Positions 48,801 through 62,239 of a stretch of DNA of 64,000 nucleotides are shown piece by piece. The DNA is taken from NCBI RefSeq assembly GCF_001522545.3, contig NC_031770.1:88423194-88487193 (forward strand), given 5' to 3'. Positions within the stretch are counted from its first letter, which is position 1. Every line of letters begins with the position of its first letter. The notes below the pieces were generated by a model that saw only the letters and a program-made list of their open reading frames with translations, was not told the DNA's origin and made no database searches. The position numbers were made by a program, and so were the translations under genes. This DNA comes from Parus major (taxonomy: Eukaryota > Chordata > Aves > Passeriformes > Paridae).

Positions 48801-49471
48801 AAGCCTTGAATAACATTCATCTCTTGACATAGAAAAGGACAAAATCCATTGGCCTAAGTAATTACTCTGACAGGTTATTGTGCTGAGGTACCATGTGAAG
48901 GCTGCCTGTATTCCTACCTTTACTATACATCTTTTGTGTGTTATATCATGGAGACTCAGTAGTTGCAGTCTCTTTCATTCCTTTATGGCCCTAACAGTAT
49001 AAGGCACATAGAGACAGAAACTCACCTTTTCTTTATCCAGGTCACTGTCCTCACTTTCTGAGAATATCATTTCTATCCTCTTTCTCTTGCCTTTTCCAAG
49101 GACTTGTATTTTTGTAATTTCATCTGCTCGTAATATCTTCTGCATCATTTCCACCAGCTCTTGGGGATCATCTGAAGTGATGGAAAGAAAAAAGGCCAAA
49201 GCACAGACAATCAGGTAACTATACCTTAAAACCAGATTTCGTATCAGACAAATATTCTGGAACTGCACTCACCGCTCATGTACACAACCTTCACCAGGTG
49301 CTTTTCTGTCTTTCTTTCTCCCACAGGCCAGTTCACTAGTACATGCTCATTAGGTTTCAGAAGTCTTTCTAGTTCATTGTCGTCACAGGGAAGGTCCTGT
49401 ATCCATGAAGTCTCTCCAATTTGCAGTGAATTATCATTTACAAAATCAAACAGTGTGAATTTTTTCATCAT
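39856..49471 (-). CDS. BEND6: BEND6, BEN-domain nuclear corepressor (gene-level CDS span)
   Basis: BEND6 is known as a nuclear, neurally expressed corepressor that binds DNA through its BEN domain and antagonises Notch by contacting CSL/RBPJ. Seven exons join in phase. In order they hold an N-terminal module (about residues 1-75, FTLFDFVNDNSLQ), a basic patch KGKRKR, an acidic patch, a coiled coil (ELCAKIKSLKRKL, RQSLVMLQ), the segment AVTHFEELVGMAEALLKGG, a serine-rich linker, and a BEN domain (WQIALCNKSKPQKFINDL through RRMMGQKLNNCTKKP). Similarity to human runs from MQKI to LSKDLNS. The first stop in exon 7 lies inside a perfect GTAAGT donor, and a phase-matching 113-codon exon at 39,856-40,198 may supply the true C-terminus. 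If that exon is not used, the CDS ends at 42,652. Confidence 0.93.
41645..42010 (+). mobile_element. CR1 3' fragment
   Basis: Sense CR1 from gagcagaggctgagacagct to ccagctccaccattctgtga, with cccagagaggtggtggagtc between. It lies between BEND6 exon 7 and the candidate C-terminal exon, antisense to the gene. Confidence 0.9.
42652..42794 (-). CDS. BEND6: BEND6 coding exon 7 (BEN domain, last part)
   Basis: The acceptor TTTTGCAG is entered in phase 1 and gives GITKQLFPNTDDALIRRMMG then QKLNNCTKKPILSKDLNSG, matching the end of the human BEN domain. Read straight on it ends AFQKHSFW with TAA at 42,654-42,652. That TAA is part of GTAAGT at 42,655-42,650, so the usual exon end may be 42,656 (phase 2). 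A CT/AT microsatellite sits immediately before the acceptor. Confidence 0.93.
42812..42863 (+). repeat. (TA)n followed by (GA)n microsatellite
   Basis: About 39 bases of TA/AT followed by a short GA run. It starts 17 bases past the 42,794 exon edge, so on the transcript it sits directly upstream of the BEND6 exon 7 acceptor. Confidence 0.95.
43645..43725 (-). mobile_element. Short CR1 3' end
   Basis: The plus strand reads agaatcataaaaccatttaa and gagttcaaccattt, a diverged antisense CR1 terminus in a BEND6 intron. Confidence 0.6.
44651..44843 (-). CDS. BEND6: BEND6 coding exon 6 (BEN domain, first part)
   Basis: This 193-bp exon runs phase 0 to 1, with acceptor TTTTCCAG and donor GTGATG. 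It encodes FKIEKWQIALCNKSKPQKFI and YMATHSLTGAKSSSSKDKAA, ending NQNEVQEIIG, almost identical to human. It forms the first helices of the BEN fold. Confidence 0.96.
46165..46382 (-). CDS. BEND6: BEND6 coding exon 5
   Basis: This 218-bp exon runs phase 1 to 0, with acceptor GATTTCAG and donor GTCAGT. It encodes VLPQAVTHFEELVGMAEALL (near-identical to human) followed by a serine-rich linker ending in EDEEQQTEKQ. Confidence 0.95.
47879..48056 (-). CDS. BEND6: BEND6 coding exon 4 (coiled coil)
   Basis: This 178-bp exon runs phase 0 to 1, with acceptor TTTTTCAG and donor GTAAAG. It encodes SESSSDDEEP, then ELCAKIKSLKRKLTDTMREN and RLRQSLVMLQ, matching human closely. The leucine spacing suggests a coiled coil. 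Confidence 0.95.
48419..48517 (-). CDS. BEND6: BEND6 candidate coding exon 3
   Basis: This 99-bp, 33-codon segment is phase 0-0, with acceptor TTTTTACAG and donor GTAAAC. It encodes a lysine-rich stretch (KHIKRKKSLQ) and ILSQLETSLINKQ. It fits the frame on both sides but has no counterpart in the human protein I remember, so it may be a cassette exon. Confidence 0.65.
49026..49171 (-). CDS. BEND6: BEND6 coding exon 2
   Basis: This 146-bp exon runs phase 1 to 0, with acceptor CACTTCAG and donor GTGAGT. It contains MQKILRADEITKIQVLGKGK and RKRIEMIFSESEDSDLDKEK, aligning with the start of human BEND6 (MQKI, TDEIT, KGKRKR). Confidence 0.93.
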
Positions 49472-49501
49472 TAAGTGGCTTTCTTGTCACACAAACACTT
49501 C
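49273..49501 (-). CDS. BEND6: BEND6 exon with start codon
   Basis: An acceptor (TCCTACAG) precedes 49,501, so there is at least one upstream non-coding exon. Two adjacent ATGs begin at 49,471, with an in-frame stop just upstream. The 199 coding bases end at a GTGAGT donor, phase 1. The product KKFTLFDFVNDNSLQIGE-TSWIQ, then HVLVNWPVGERKTEKHLVKV, looks like a small beta-rich module. It is upstream of the start I remember for the human protein, which corresponds to an internal Met in the next exon. Confidence 0.8.
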
Positions 49502-49504
49502 CTG

Positions 49505-52500
49505 TAGGACATCATAGGAAAAATAAGAGCCACAGGGATGTTACAAGAACACTTTAAAAAGCTCCAAACAACTCTCCTTTTGCTGAATATTGGTAATTAC
49601 CTTGTATGAAAATATCCTAAGAAACTGAAAACTAGCCAAGCAGTGAGTTGTATCCCCCTTGAAAGATGTTTAACACAAATCAGACATTTGCCTCCAAAAC
49701 TGTGCACAGAAGACAGCTTTCACTCACAGAGTCCTGGCTCCCATATTACTTGTGTTCATTCTGGCTGGGATCTCTACTACTACTACTACTACATTTGTCT
49801 CAGTAAAATTTTTAGTCCAGCCTCTGACTAAAAGATACATGTGTGATAGAACCTTTCCCTAGAATGAAGGAAAGTGCTAGTTTTACGTGCTGTTAAGTGG
49901 GATGTATGGTTATAATTTCATGGACAGGAAGACAATTGCAGCCACAGAAAACCAACCCAGAGCTACCCAGGACAACTGAGTGGATGAGGTATGACACATC
50001 CTGGCAGTGGAAAACTTGATGTATAAAAGAAATGACAGGCAAAGGACTGCAAGAGAGCTGGGCTGCTTCATGAGGAATAACAGCAACAAGGAGAACCCAA
50101 ACCCAAGTATACAGTTAAATCATTTGCTTCGTAAAACAATACTTTTAAAGCAACACACTATTCTGGGCTTTTTAAAACACTTAATTTCTCTACCAGGAGA
50201 AGAGAACAAGTCATACTTTGTTTTCCCAGTTAGGCTGATCGCCTTTCATGAAAATGTAAATTCTATGGGAAATGTAACCAGTTCTTTTAAGTGTTGCCAT
50301 TGTACTCAGAGAAGATATTTTCTACTTCAAAATTATTAGATCAATACATAGAAATCTGATTTTCAAACCTGAATCTTCTTTCCAGCAAACATGTGGTCAA
50401 TTCATAAAAATGAAATACTTTCTCAGAGCTGAAAACTTATGGATTCCTAGATGTGACAGTGTGATTTGCTATTGACTTGGCCTCAATCAGTCAGAAGCAA
50501 ATTTAGTGCCTCATGAAGAGGCTGTCAAAAAGGTAACTGAGAGCTAGAAAAGGAGAATTATGTGGGGCTATTATGTCAAAGTGAGAATATCTGGCTGCTC
50601 TATGAAGTAATGTCAATTTGTTTGCAGAAGCCCAGTTTGCCACTATTCCACATATCTGTGCTATGCCCCAACAGAGCGGGCTTTCCATACAGGGGTGAGC
50701 TTGTTAATTTGCAAAAGACAGCTGCAGTCCTGTCAACATGTTTACTGATACAATGGGGCAAGCAGTACAGATAAGAAATCACCATTGAAAGGAGTATTAA
50801 ATCAAGCTTTTATACAGAATGTGTTTAGTGTGATAGCAGTAGGATTGTTAACTATTGCCTCATTGGAGAAAGAAGACTCTGTTTGCAAGAATTGACATTA
50901 CTTTTCTTTAAAGATCAGAAAACATCCATCCCAGGCAAATTCTGGAAGTGGAAGCAGCCTGAATATCTCTGCCTAGCATGACTCACCAGAGACCCCATTC
51001 TGCCACTGATCCATGCTGGATGGATTCTCATACCACAGACATGGATTATTCAAATGAACAAACATTTGAAACATAGACAAAAAGAACACAAAGGATCAAA
51101 AAGTTTCAGCACTGACTTCACTATGAAGAGGTAAGGTCCAAACTGTAACTGCAAGATTTGTCTGAACAACAAAATACCAGATTTGAAACAGGTGGAGTAT
51201 GCAATCAGCTGGGCATCAGTATTCTTCCTTCTTTTTCAAAATGCTTTTGAATATATATTTCACTCAGATTAGCATTTCTCATCTGGTTTAAAGATGCTAC
51301 TTCTGCCTCTGATCAACCCAGCACAGCAAACTCCACCACTTAGTTCTTTGCTTCCCAAATGAGGCACTTTGATATTTCCTCCCTTGGCCTTGGCAGTTGT
51401 GAGCTACTTTTTTACCCTCCTAAAAGCCCACATAAAAGCAACAGAATTGTGATAAAGTTAGAGCTGCCAGTGTGCAAAATCTAACAACTGATTGATTGAC
51501 TTTTATGTGGTTTTTTAATGTTTCCCTGCAGTCCTCTAACAGTTTGTCTTTTGTCTCTTATTTTGTATTGAGACAAATATTCTCTGAGCCATGGGACATT
51601 TTTGTGGTCTGAATTTGTACAGGGTTAGCAAGCCAGCCCTGGATTTCCAAAGGTACACTGAATACACAGGCTGTTCACAGCATGCAGGGCAAGCGATGAT
51701 TCCCCACGGCACTAGGGTTAGTCATGTACACACTGTGCCAATACCATGCACATCAATACCAAATCCAACAGCTTTTGGAAGGTATCAGACTTGTCTACAT
51801 TTTGGAACAGATTAATGAAGCCAATGGGCACGTGGACTTCGGGATGAGCCCATGAGAACAGCCTGGTGACACTAGTAGACACTGTGAAGCACATGGACAA
51901 CAACATCTTACACAGTCTTTACACCAGGCAAGACCTGGATCCATAAAAATCTATCCTGACACTTTAAGCTAAGGACAATTTTTACCATGCTCATGGCAGG
52001 ACATGGAGCTCAGCAATTTATCTACATTATATTTAAAGTTCTTCTGAGCTGACCAGATTCTTGCCTCTGGTCAGAGGATGTACTAACAGCTAAACCAGTT
52101 TCACTAAGGGACTTAGCAGCTGCCATGTTCTCTCAGCATGCTGAGAGAAGGAATGTTCCTGCTGTTTATAAAGGGACCAAGGCAGGAAAGCAGTTGAGGG
52201 GCAGCAACAGCAACTGGCCAGGACCACTTTTCTCTGCTGCAGCTCTACTGGACATAAGCCCAACTGCTTATGTTGTGAGTAAAATAATGAAATAATTACA
52301 TCGTCAAATAAAAGGAACGGAGTGTAGTATATAAGTACACAATATATACTTATATGCAATAATATATATACACAAAATATATACTTACAATATGTAAGTA
52401 TTTTCATGTTATGGAGCAATGCCTTCAGCTCCTGCAGTAGACATTAATCAAACTATGACTTTTCACAGAATTTACTGTGACAATCCATGGGCCCTGGGGA

Positions 52501-55500
52501 TAACACCTAACTGTCTGCTGGCATCATCTCTAGCCAGTGATTAAAGGGAACGGAAAGGTAGAACAAACTGTCACTAATAAGGGAGAGGAATAGTGAAACA
52601 CTTCACTTTCTTGGAAGTCCTGCAGTGTTTTCTCACCCTGACCTCCCACTGGAGTCAATGTGAACCTTGTCCAAGTCATCATGGCTTCAGATGCTTCCCT
52701 TTAAAATCTCATTTGCCAAAACAGATCAAAAGCAAAATATGATGTGTCATCAGAAAACAAACAAAAGAACCTGGGGACTGAGATTAACCTTACCAAACTT
52801 TTATTGCCTTAAAAGGGAGAAGTTGTCTAGCCACATTTGGCTCAGTCACTGCAGAAAGGAGGTGATTCATCTTACCCTATGACACGTGTCTGAAAGAGAG
52901 CAGATGACCTTCTGTCTGGGAGAGCCTCTTTCTCTCTACTCAGTGACTACAGGGTTGGTGTGTCTCCTTACAGAAGCTGGCTTGGTCCCTCCCATGTTGT
53001 ATTAGCTTCTCATGGTTTTGAATGGATTTTGAATAGTAGGATAGATTCCAGTAGACCAGCAGAAGCTATAGAGAGCTGAAAAGATGGCATATGAAATCCA
53101 TTAAAGTATCTCTGGTTCTCTGTTTTAAATCTTTCTAGTATAGTTCTGCAAGTCTTCAAGTAAGATTTCTGACACTGAATGCTTTGTTCAGTGTTCATGT
53201 GGAGGAAACATTATCATTCACAGGCATTACCTTGTGTGCAGCTACTAATGACAGAAACAATTATATGACCTTTGAAAGCCACTTATGCTTTACAAGTTAC
53301 TTAATTATGCTATATGCTCCATTTGAAAACACAACTGATTTGAGTAATATACTGAAACACAGATTTATGATTTTTCACTATTCTAGGTCATTTGTAGAAG
53401 GGGAAAAAGAAAAAAGGAGTCATATAATTTAAAAGTTCTGCAGAGGAAACATTAATTGGAGTCTTAATTTTTACAAACAGGTTAACACCTCACATACTGC
53501 ACAAATGCTATAAATTTATAATTTTGATATTATTACTAAGGCACACAAAAAGCCAGAACAAAACCAAACCAAACCAAAACCATGCAAGAAACCCCAAGCC
53601 ACCAAAATCCACACAGGTCAGATAGTGTGTTCCATTCAGCCAGAGAACTGGCAGATGGCATGCTGAGATCATTATTTCTCTTTTCTTTCAGTAAACACAG
53701 TGCAAAGTGTTACAAGTTTACAAAATGATATTGCATACCCACTTGACGAGTCTGGTTCTGTTGGCTTAAAACAGGACTTTGAGACTGGTTTCAGCAAATA
53801 AAGAACTGTACCACAGATCCATAATCACAGTAAAGGTCAGGCTTACTACAGAGTTGCCTTAAGTCGGTGAAGAACTGATGAGACTGGTTGAGAAAAACAT
53901 GAGATGTGCCACTGCTTATCTTATACCTGACTTGAGTAAGGTATAAGGACTGAATGATGCCTGGGTGAAGTGGAAGTCTCAGAGAAGCCCCAGAGAGAAC
54001 CTGCACCTCTCTACCAGGCACTGTGCATAACCAGCCTTGTTATAAATGTGGTCCTTTTAAGGATACAAGGATGTACTCCAAGACTTTCTAGTGAAGGTCA
54101 GACAGCCTTTACTGCCACTTCAGCAGGTGAAAGAGGACCAAAGTGTTTATTCTACCTTTGGTATCAACTATAAATTCTGAGAGAAAATAACCAAGACCCT
54201 CATTAAGCCCTATTTTCATATTAACTTTTGCATCCTAAGAATGCAAATTAAGAGAAGTGAAAACACACCTTACATGTACAATCATAACCATCAAAACCCC
54301 ACTATAACATAAAGGAAGGGTGATTTTGGGGCAAAGAAGAAAATGAGAGAGAGGGGGAAACACCTCTGCCTACTTGGGATTGGTTGATGGACTGTCCTCC
54401 CCTGAAGGGATGCCTCTAAGTGAGCTTTGTGCCTCCAGTGCATTGCAAAGACTCATGAATATTTTTATATTTCTATCTATATATCACTAATAGATCTCTG
54501 TTACTACCAACTGCTGCAAGTGAAACACTGTACTTACTGAAATCTTATCACCAAAAATCCTGAACCTGCTTTCCTGTTACTTCAGTAAACTATACTGTTT
54601 GTGAATCTGGACTGTGAAAGTTTTCATTGAACTCAGAAACTCAGATCTATAGTACTGAACTGATAAACTGCACTATTTGCAAGTCTGTGATCATGCAAGT
54701 TCTTACTGAACTCCACCAGGCTGGTAATGCTGAACCAGTTCTAATCAGAAACTAATCCCAGCTGCACACAACTCCTCTGATCTTTGAGGACCAGGTGGAA
54801 TGCAAGAGGATTGATTTTAGGCAAAATGTCTGTAGCCTTAATGCAATACATAATGAAAACATAAAAAAGCTAACATTTTATTATGTACTAACATTTTGTA
54901 TTATTTACCTTCTGAGTTCAGCCTTCAATTATCCCAGTTTTCCTTGGGAAAAAACCAAACCAAAACCCAAACTTAACTGGTCTTAAAAATAATCTATCTC
55001 ATAAAAACCTATTTATTTCCAATTCAGCATAAGTCGTAGTGACAGATTTGGTCTGTGTTACTTACACTAAGACATTTTACACTGGACTTGTCAGAATATT
55101 AAATACAATGTTGAAGGAAAACTTGGGCTTCACTGAAGTCTCAAAATTCCCAATAGAAAGTGTATGATGGAAAACATGACCATATTTAAATAAGTTAGAT
55201 GCTTATTAGATGTGTTACAGGTTCTAATATTTTGCTGTTGTAGGTTCTAATCCTTTTTACCTGAAACCAGTGAAAGTAAAAAGATTTACTAATGAATTCA
55301 GTGGAATTAGGTCCTGTCAGAATACAAAAGTGTGTTACTTCTCAAAAGATTTACAGTGCAATATCTTAGTCATTTCTGGAAAAAGATGATTCAAAAGCAC
55401 AAATCTGCTGCTCTCAGCTGAGAAATACAAAGTACAGATTTTCTAGAATCATCAGTATTGCTGCATTCCAAATTCAGCTGGGAATCTGGGGGAGCATCTA

Positions 55501-58500
55501 TCAGAACACTACTGCAACTCTTAAGACTATAAATGCACTGAAATGACCCCACTTATCTTCCACAGGAAGGATAAAACTCTATGATTTTATTCCTGATATT
55601 CAAAAGGTCACTTCCTCACTGCAGATCACTATCCTGGTGTGACTTGCTGTGAAATAACCTGAGATACTTTTCTAAGAAGTGATGCTATTCATGGTAAAGC
55701 AGCAGCTCTGGCCTTATTTACCCAGATGGCCTCCTTGACTTTAAAGCCTCAGCAGCATTTACAACTCACAGGATTACACAGAGAACTTAGTGCAAACCTT
55801 GTACCACATTCTAAAATCTATTGAGTGACCCAAGGAATTCATGAAACCATTCTTACTTTTCACAATAGTGCCCTCCTCCTATGTTCTAGCAACCTAGGAA
55901 TTGTATAAAATAATATTAATATCTAAATATGCCAAAGTCCTTTCTGGGATTGTGGCTTAAATCAAAAGCTTGAAGAAATCTACTGGAAAAGCTCTGATTT
56001 TTGCATCAAACTATTATTTTATGCGTTAAATTGAGTGACAGGAAAGGCTGAATAATGAATTTTTAAGCAGGTATATTTACTATGTCTGGATGTACTAAAC
56101 TTTTGTTCTAACCAATAATTTGTTCAACTATCAGTGAAACATGGCATTCAATTTAATCCATTTAATGGATTTCAAGATAAGCTAGCATCATTACTGGGTT
56201 TTTAGTACAGGATTCAATTCTGCATTAATATGCTTACATTTAGGTATCAGTGGTGCACCAGGTGTCTTAAGTTATTGCTGTAATCACTGGAGATACAGGG
56301 GTCAATTTGGCTTTCTAAGCAGGTGTCTAGCACCACTGTTATTTGCTTGGCCTTCAGCTGCAAGTAGCTTCTAGAAGTACAAATCTCCCACAGGTTTTTT
56401 ATAACAACTGTCATCCTTTTTGGAGTTGAGTCAGCCTTGAGCACCTCCAGCAGTCATAAGTGTGAAGCCCCTGCTCAACACAGTTAAAGCTTCCTGGAGA
56501 GCAATTCAGCTTTTTTCAACTGCTGTAGGGTTCAATTCAGTGGCCTAAAAATAAATGCATGGTGCAATCTTAGATACTGTGCATTATTATGGCTGGCCTC
56601 CAGCTGCCTCTTCTGATGGGCACAGACTTCACACAGGGCTTGGACCCTCTTCTGGGCTTACAGTGGTGGTTACTAACTCACCTCAAATGGCACTAAACAC
56701 TAATTCAGGGAAATGCATTGTTCTCTGAGCCTCAATGATTTAACCGAGTTTAAATAGGAGCCTAGATATCTCATGTGCCTATAAACCATGTACATTAAAT
56801 TATCTGTATTTCAATCCCACACTCAGGAAAAGATTCACATTGAGGTAACCAAATGCCAAGTAAGATGCAGGAAGCTATCTTAATTCTACATGACAGATTA
56901 GTATCTTTATTAAATAGCTATATTCAGCTTTATTCACAGATGACAGATGGAGAACTAATACTCGCTTCAATTTGGTTGTTCATAAATGCCATGCACAATA
57001 AAATATATTAATATACAAACCAAGAAATAAAGCTCTTTATCTATTGAGATGGATGAAATACCTATGCTACAGGAGTTTGAATAATCCCAAGAAAACTTGT
57101 TTCATGCAGGTTAATATAGCAAACACTTAGAAGCAGTAAGTAGCCTGGAAGGAGAAACAGTCAACGTGGCTTTGTAAAGTCACACACTTGGCTATGCTCA
57201 TTGTGACCTGGCTTGGGTAATCTAATGCAATCCATTTTAACAGCTCCCAAATTATAAACATTAAAGAACAGTGATTCATCACTTATCTTGTCTAAAGATG
57301 TTTATGGGATCATTAGACAAAGTTTGACTACATGCAAATCTGTGCTGAGGTGCAATAATTGTGTACTTGCTCCATGCAACAGCCCAAGCAGTCAAATAAG
57401 CTTTTCCTAAAAGGCTGAAAAAATAGACATACTTTCCATATGCAACAAATGCACTTTCAAATTAGACTTATTCAAACAAGCCCTCTGATAACCTGATATG
57501 AGAGGCTATAAGAGGATGTGTCTTACTATTTTTATAACGTAGTAGACTTTTTTCATAAGACTATATCTTTCATTCTACCCCAAAGTGTTACTGTTGGTGG
57601 CATTCTCCATTCAACTCTTAAAAGCAAAAAAGTGAAATAGCAGCTAGAAAATTCCAGGTTTGATTTCTGGTCAGTATTTAATAACTTAGCAGCATATTTA
57701 CTATCTCTACTTCTATGTCTTTACTGGCTGTCATAGGTGTGTTATCCTGGATGAGAAGTCATGCCCGATTAATACTCAAAGTGCTTGCTCTTGTACTCTA
57801 AAGCTCTTCCCCAGTTGCTCTGGTTTTGCAGCATTTTGGTAGGTAGGAGGAGAAAAAAAAAAATCTGCATTACTATTAAAGGTCATGAACTAGAAAAAGA
57901 GACATATATATTGTCCCCTTACTCCAGGGAATATTACTTCAACTAAGAATAATTCTGCATGCCCTTAAGAGAATTGACAGTAACACATCTTCCCTGCAAG
58001 GATAAAAACCTCAAAAGTTACTAGAGCAGTTTTTTTCCCTTCCTGCAAAATTAAATGTCTTTTCACTGTACGTAGTCCAACCTAACTTTATAAAGTAATA
58101 TAATAGTGGAATGACCAATGTTGTGTATCAGTCTGAAACAATCCTTAAACAACTTTCAATTATATAGTTAAAATACTAATGAAGTGCAATTCCCTCTGGG
58201 ATGTAAGACTACATATAGATTGACAACTGCTACTTTAAATACTGCCAAAAATGAATACAGAGCAAATTTCAGCCAAGGACAAAGGGGCACACTGATGCTG
58301 CAATAAAAAAAAAGTGCCATAGGAACTTCAGCAGTATATTTCCATCTAGACTCAAGAACAGCCTTTCTGTGTACAAAGTCAATTTATGCCCACAGAATTC
58401 CTGCCAGCATTTTCCCAGCAATACTATGAACCATGAGTGTACAACTGTACGGCTCATTCTCCATTTGATTTACATTCAGTCTAATAAGCAGAGGAAATTT

Positions 58501-61500
58501 AAATACACAAATAGTTTGAGCTGATGAACAATAATAATAATAATTACCTCTACATATATAAAACTGACAATTTGATTTTATGTGGTCACCTATGACACCT
58601 GCAGAAGGCAGGATGTTCCAGCCATGGAGGGGTTCAGGCTGTAGCACTGGAATCACAGGGTTTGGTCTTGAGTAAATCATACAACCTTTAAATTTATAGT
58701 TCACCTTTTCTTTTCAAGGCATCTGAAATAATAATACACATTTACCTAAATTCAAAGATATTGTGAGAATCAACTAATGCTAGCGTGCCTTTTAACCATA
58801 CGAAGCACTGTGTGGAGTAAACAATTTAGCAAGTTTTGCAGGATGAAGACTTGTAATAACCCTGCTGAATTTGGAATGTATTTCAGATAACAGATTTCTT
58901 TTAAATGGGCTGCCTATATCAAGCCAGCAAATATTATTCTTTCACCACAAGAAAGTGTTTTATAAGGTTTAATCAACTACTGGAAACTCACATTTCCTAT
59001 GGTATATTTAAGCTGCTAGTGTAGCACTGGTGGCATCATGTAATCTGTGAGTAGAATATTGAGGGGGAAAGTCAATTATTTCATCAAAAGAAGCTGATAA
59101 CACTCATTCTATGATGTCTTCTGTATTTTATTTGCTTGCCTCATTGGTTTTGACTGTATTTACTCTGGTTCTTGTTTGATGAGGAAAAACCCAAATATTT
59201 TGTTAGAAAATATTAGATGATTAGAGAGCCCTTCTAACCAGTTAAGCAGTCATTTCGGCAGGATATTTTACTCAATTATAATTAATTTGTACAAACACAG
59301 TCCTTAAAGCATACCTACATACCAGTGAAAAGAGATGATCTCACCCTTCCACTCACTCAGCTACTCTTCTGAAACCATTTCATGCATCATCTCGTATTTT
59401 TATGTCCACATCACCAGATCCAGCATGTGACCTTTTTCCCTCCCACTGACACAGGGAGTCTTACAATGAGGTCCACAAGGCCTCAGTCTCCAGGAGCAGA
59501 GAGGTGCCTCCACAGAGCTGTGGAGTGCCCTTGAATCCCATGGCTAACAGTGGGGAAGGTCAGCAGACTTCTGAAGACATGGTTTTTCCACTCAAAATGC
59601 CATCACATTTTCTTTTTGCTTTTTTTTTTTTTTTTTTTTTTTTTGCCTGTCAGCCAAACCTATGGCACTCAGCAAGAATTTTTAGTTTCTTTTAAAAGGT
59701 GTGGCTGAACATCACCCTAATTATCAAGAAATATGCACTGTCCCAGAGACTGTACTGCAATTCTGCAAGCAGGAGAAGGGTAAGGGAAGAAAGGATGTCT
59801 TCTTTCAGCCTTGCTAGGTAAGACTGCTAAGTCAGAACAGGCTATCATGAGAGACCAGCTGAACAAATACTTCAGGGGAAAACTGCCTTGTCTCCCGGCA
59901 GGAGGGCTGCTGCTGCTACAGCACATTCCCTGTTCAACTCTTACCTTAAACTGCAGGAGTTTGACACAATTTCCTTGTTGTTTCCCTACCACACTCAATT
60001 TTGGAAAATAGGTAAACTGCATTCAAGAGTAACAGTGACCACAGAAACATCCTCCTGTGCCTTTCCACTTCCAAACATTTGCTGGTCACCTCTTCTCTGG
60101 GTTCTCTGAACCAGAACTTTCCTTTTTCATTCCCCTGACCAAATACTTATCATGACCTCCTCCCTCAGTATTGCTCAAGTGAAAGGCTGCTTCCTTCACT
60201 TCTGCCAAAAGCTTCAGCTATGCCAGTGACTTTGTCACTGCTCTGTTTGCCTGTGGTGCCCATCAAAACAAGCATCTGCAGGACCCTGCATCCCACTGCT
60301 CACAACTCTGCAAAAGTGCATTCACATTATGTGTAGTCTGAATTGGCAGCAGGACCCCTTGCTAATTACAGAACCAATAACTGCCTTCTTAGATTATAAA
60401 GCACTTAATTCCACTTCTCAACAACTTCTGATCTCCCCTCCCATTCCACTCCCTGTGATCAGTTAATCTCAAGACTTTGTTACCTTCTTTCGCTTCTTCT
60501 CTGCAATGGCTTCACCTCCAGGATTTCCCTTCTGAGGTCAAATCTCAGATGAGAAGTTTTGTTTTAACCTTCTCTCTTCATTTCTTTTGTCTTCTCTGTT
60601 TATTATCCTTAAGATTTAGGAAAAGTCCCCTAAAAAACATTCTGTAAAGAATCTTAGATTAAAAGTGTGATACATATAAAACTTCTCTTAAATTCTCTTT
60701 ATTACTATTTGGGAAAAAAAATCTACCCATTATCATTTGCTTATTTTTAATGTGTAGTAACTTGACCAATTTAAACATTATTCAACATGGAATTGATATT
60801 TTAACCACACTACCATACCCTGCAGTATTTAACAAGCACAGAGCAGTAATAAACACAAATAAAGCTAGAGCAGCAATTTGGTATACATGTGAGATAGTTG
60901 ACTCAAAACCCTGGAGCAGCAGCTCTCTAAAAAATCATGCATGTCAGCAGTAAACTGTACTCTCTTTTGCATTTGAAAAAAAAAATAAATTAAGCAGCTG
61001 TCATGAAATTTATTACATCCTTGCAGAAAAACATTATCCTCAAGACATCAGTGAGCTCTATCATCTAGAAGGGAAAAGCTATAAACTTTAAACTAAAAAG
61101 CTTTCACTAGAGATTTGTCTATCAGATGATTTCTATGCACTATTACCCGAGAACAACGTGAAAAGAACCGTCCCCCCTCAGTTCTCTGTGATTTACCGTG
61201 CTGTCACTGCCGTGCTACTTTTGCTCTATCATCCCACTCTGAAACAATAAATCAGCGCAGAGCTAAAGGTGTCGAAAAGTTTCCTGCTCCTGCAATATCC
61301 TGCAGCGTGGCACTGCAGCACGATGCCAGGAGGATCACACCAATTTGCTTCATGTTTCAGTGAGGCAACGTGGACTGTTTGAATAATCTCCAGGTAATCT
61401 GCATTAAAACCATTCTACTGCAGTGTACTGCGGTATTAGGAAAGATTTCAATATTGCACCACGTGATGCAACACAACCCTACAGCATTTGGCAGTTTTTA

Positions 61501-62230
61501 GACAGTGAGGGAAAGCTTCAAATCCATGGCTGCAATGTAGCAACTTTCCATTTTACAAAGTAATAGGACAGACTATTTTGGCTCACTCTGTTGGTGTACA
61601 GCATGAAATGATACAAATTTCCTGGAATAAATTATTATAGACCTAAATCCCATTTTTTTTCTTTTTTTACTTACACCACCCCCACTAGCATGAGCATCTT
61701 TCAATGATAATAAATTTCCCTAACCTTAAGGGCAAAGTGTTACAATGTTATTAGCCCAGTGATATATTAATTTTACTAATCTAGACATTATTTTTCCTCT
61801 TCTTATTCAAGCTACCATAGATACATTTCCCTGTCTTTCCAGCTTGCATATTTTTTAGTTTAACTTAAATTTACACATATGCTTTTCTGTACCTTTATGT
61901 CAGTCACATGAAGAAGTAACATTTCAGTGTTTCTCCAGTATTTACACAGAGATTTTAATTATTTTTGTGAAGTTTTGGAAATGTTTTTCCTATTTATGTG
62001 CTCACCTCAAAGATGCATGAAAAGCACGTGAGTTTTGCTTTGAAGGAACCTTATCCCCCAGTGAGTAAATGCAATGTTGCAAAGAAAATCAGCAAGTGAT
62101 TTTTTTTTCTGCGTGTATGTGAGAGAGTTCAGAACTGCATTTTCAAACACCCCTGAAACAGTTTTTGAAAGTCTGGACTACCTACAGAGGTAGAAAGAGC
62201 GACACAGGTGAACTCTTGTTATCATCTGCA
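49505..62230. other. AT-rich interval between BEND6 and DST, no coding exon seen
   Basis: There is no ORF longer than about 110 codons and no recognisable protein. Short trinucleotide runs (CTA near 49,775; AAT near 58,527) and TA-rich sequence at 52,320-52,400 are present. It may be the first intron of BEND6 if that gene starts in the DST island. Confidence 0.55.
59615..59644 (+). repeat. Poly-T tract
   Basis: A run of about 25 or more T residues in intergenic DNA upstream of DST. It could be the tail of an old retroposon on the minus strand, but no recognisable body flanks it. Confidence 0.8.
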
Positions 62231-62239
62231 TTAGCGTGC

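Noticed and set aside
54300..54760. LTR-like stretch with a late AT-rich box and repeated short motifs
   Set aside because: No TG/CA ends or target duplication could be identified; similarity to any LTR is impressionistic.
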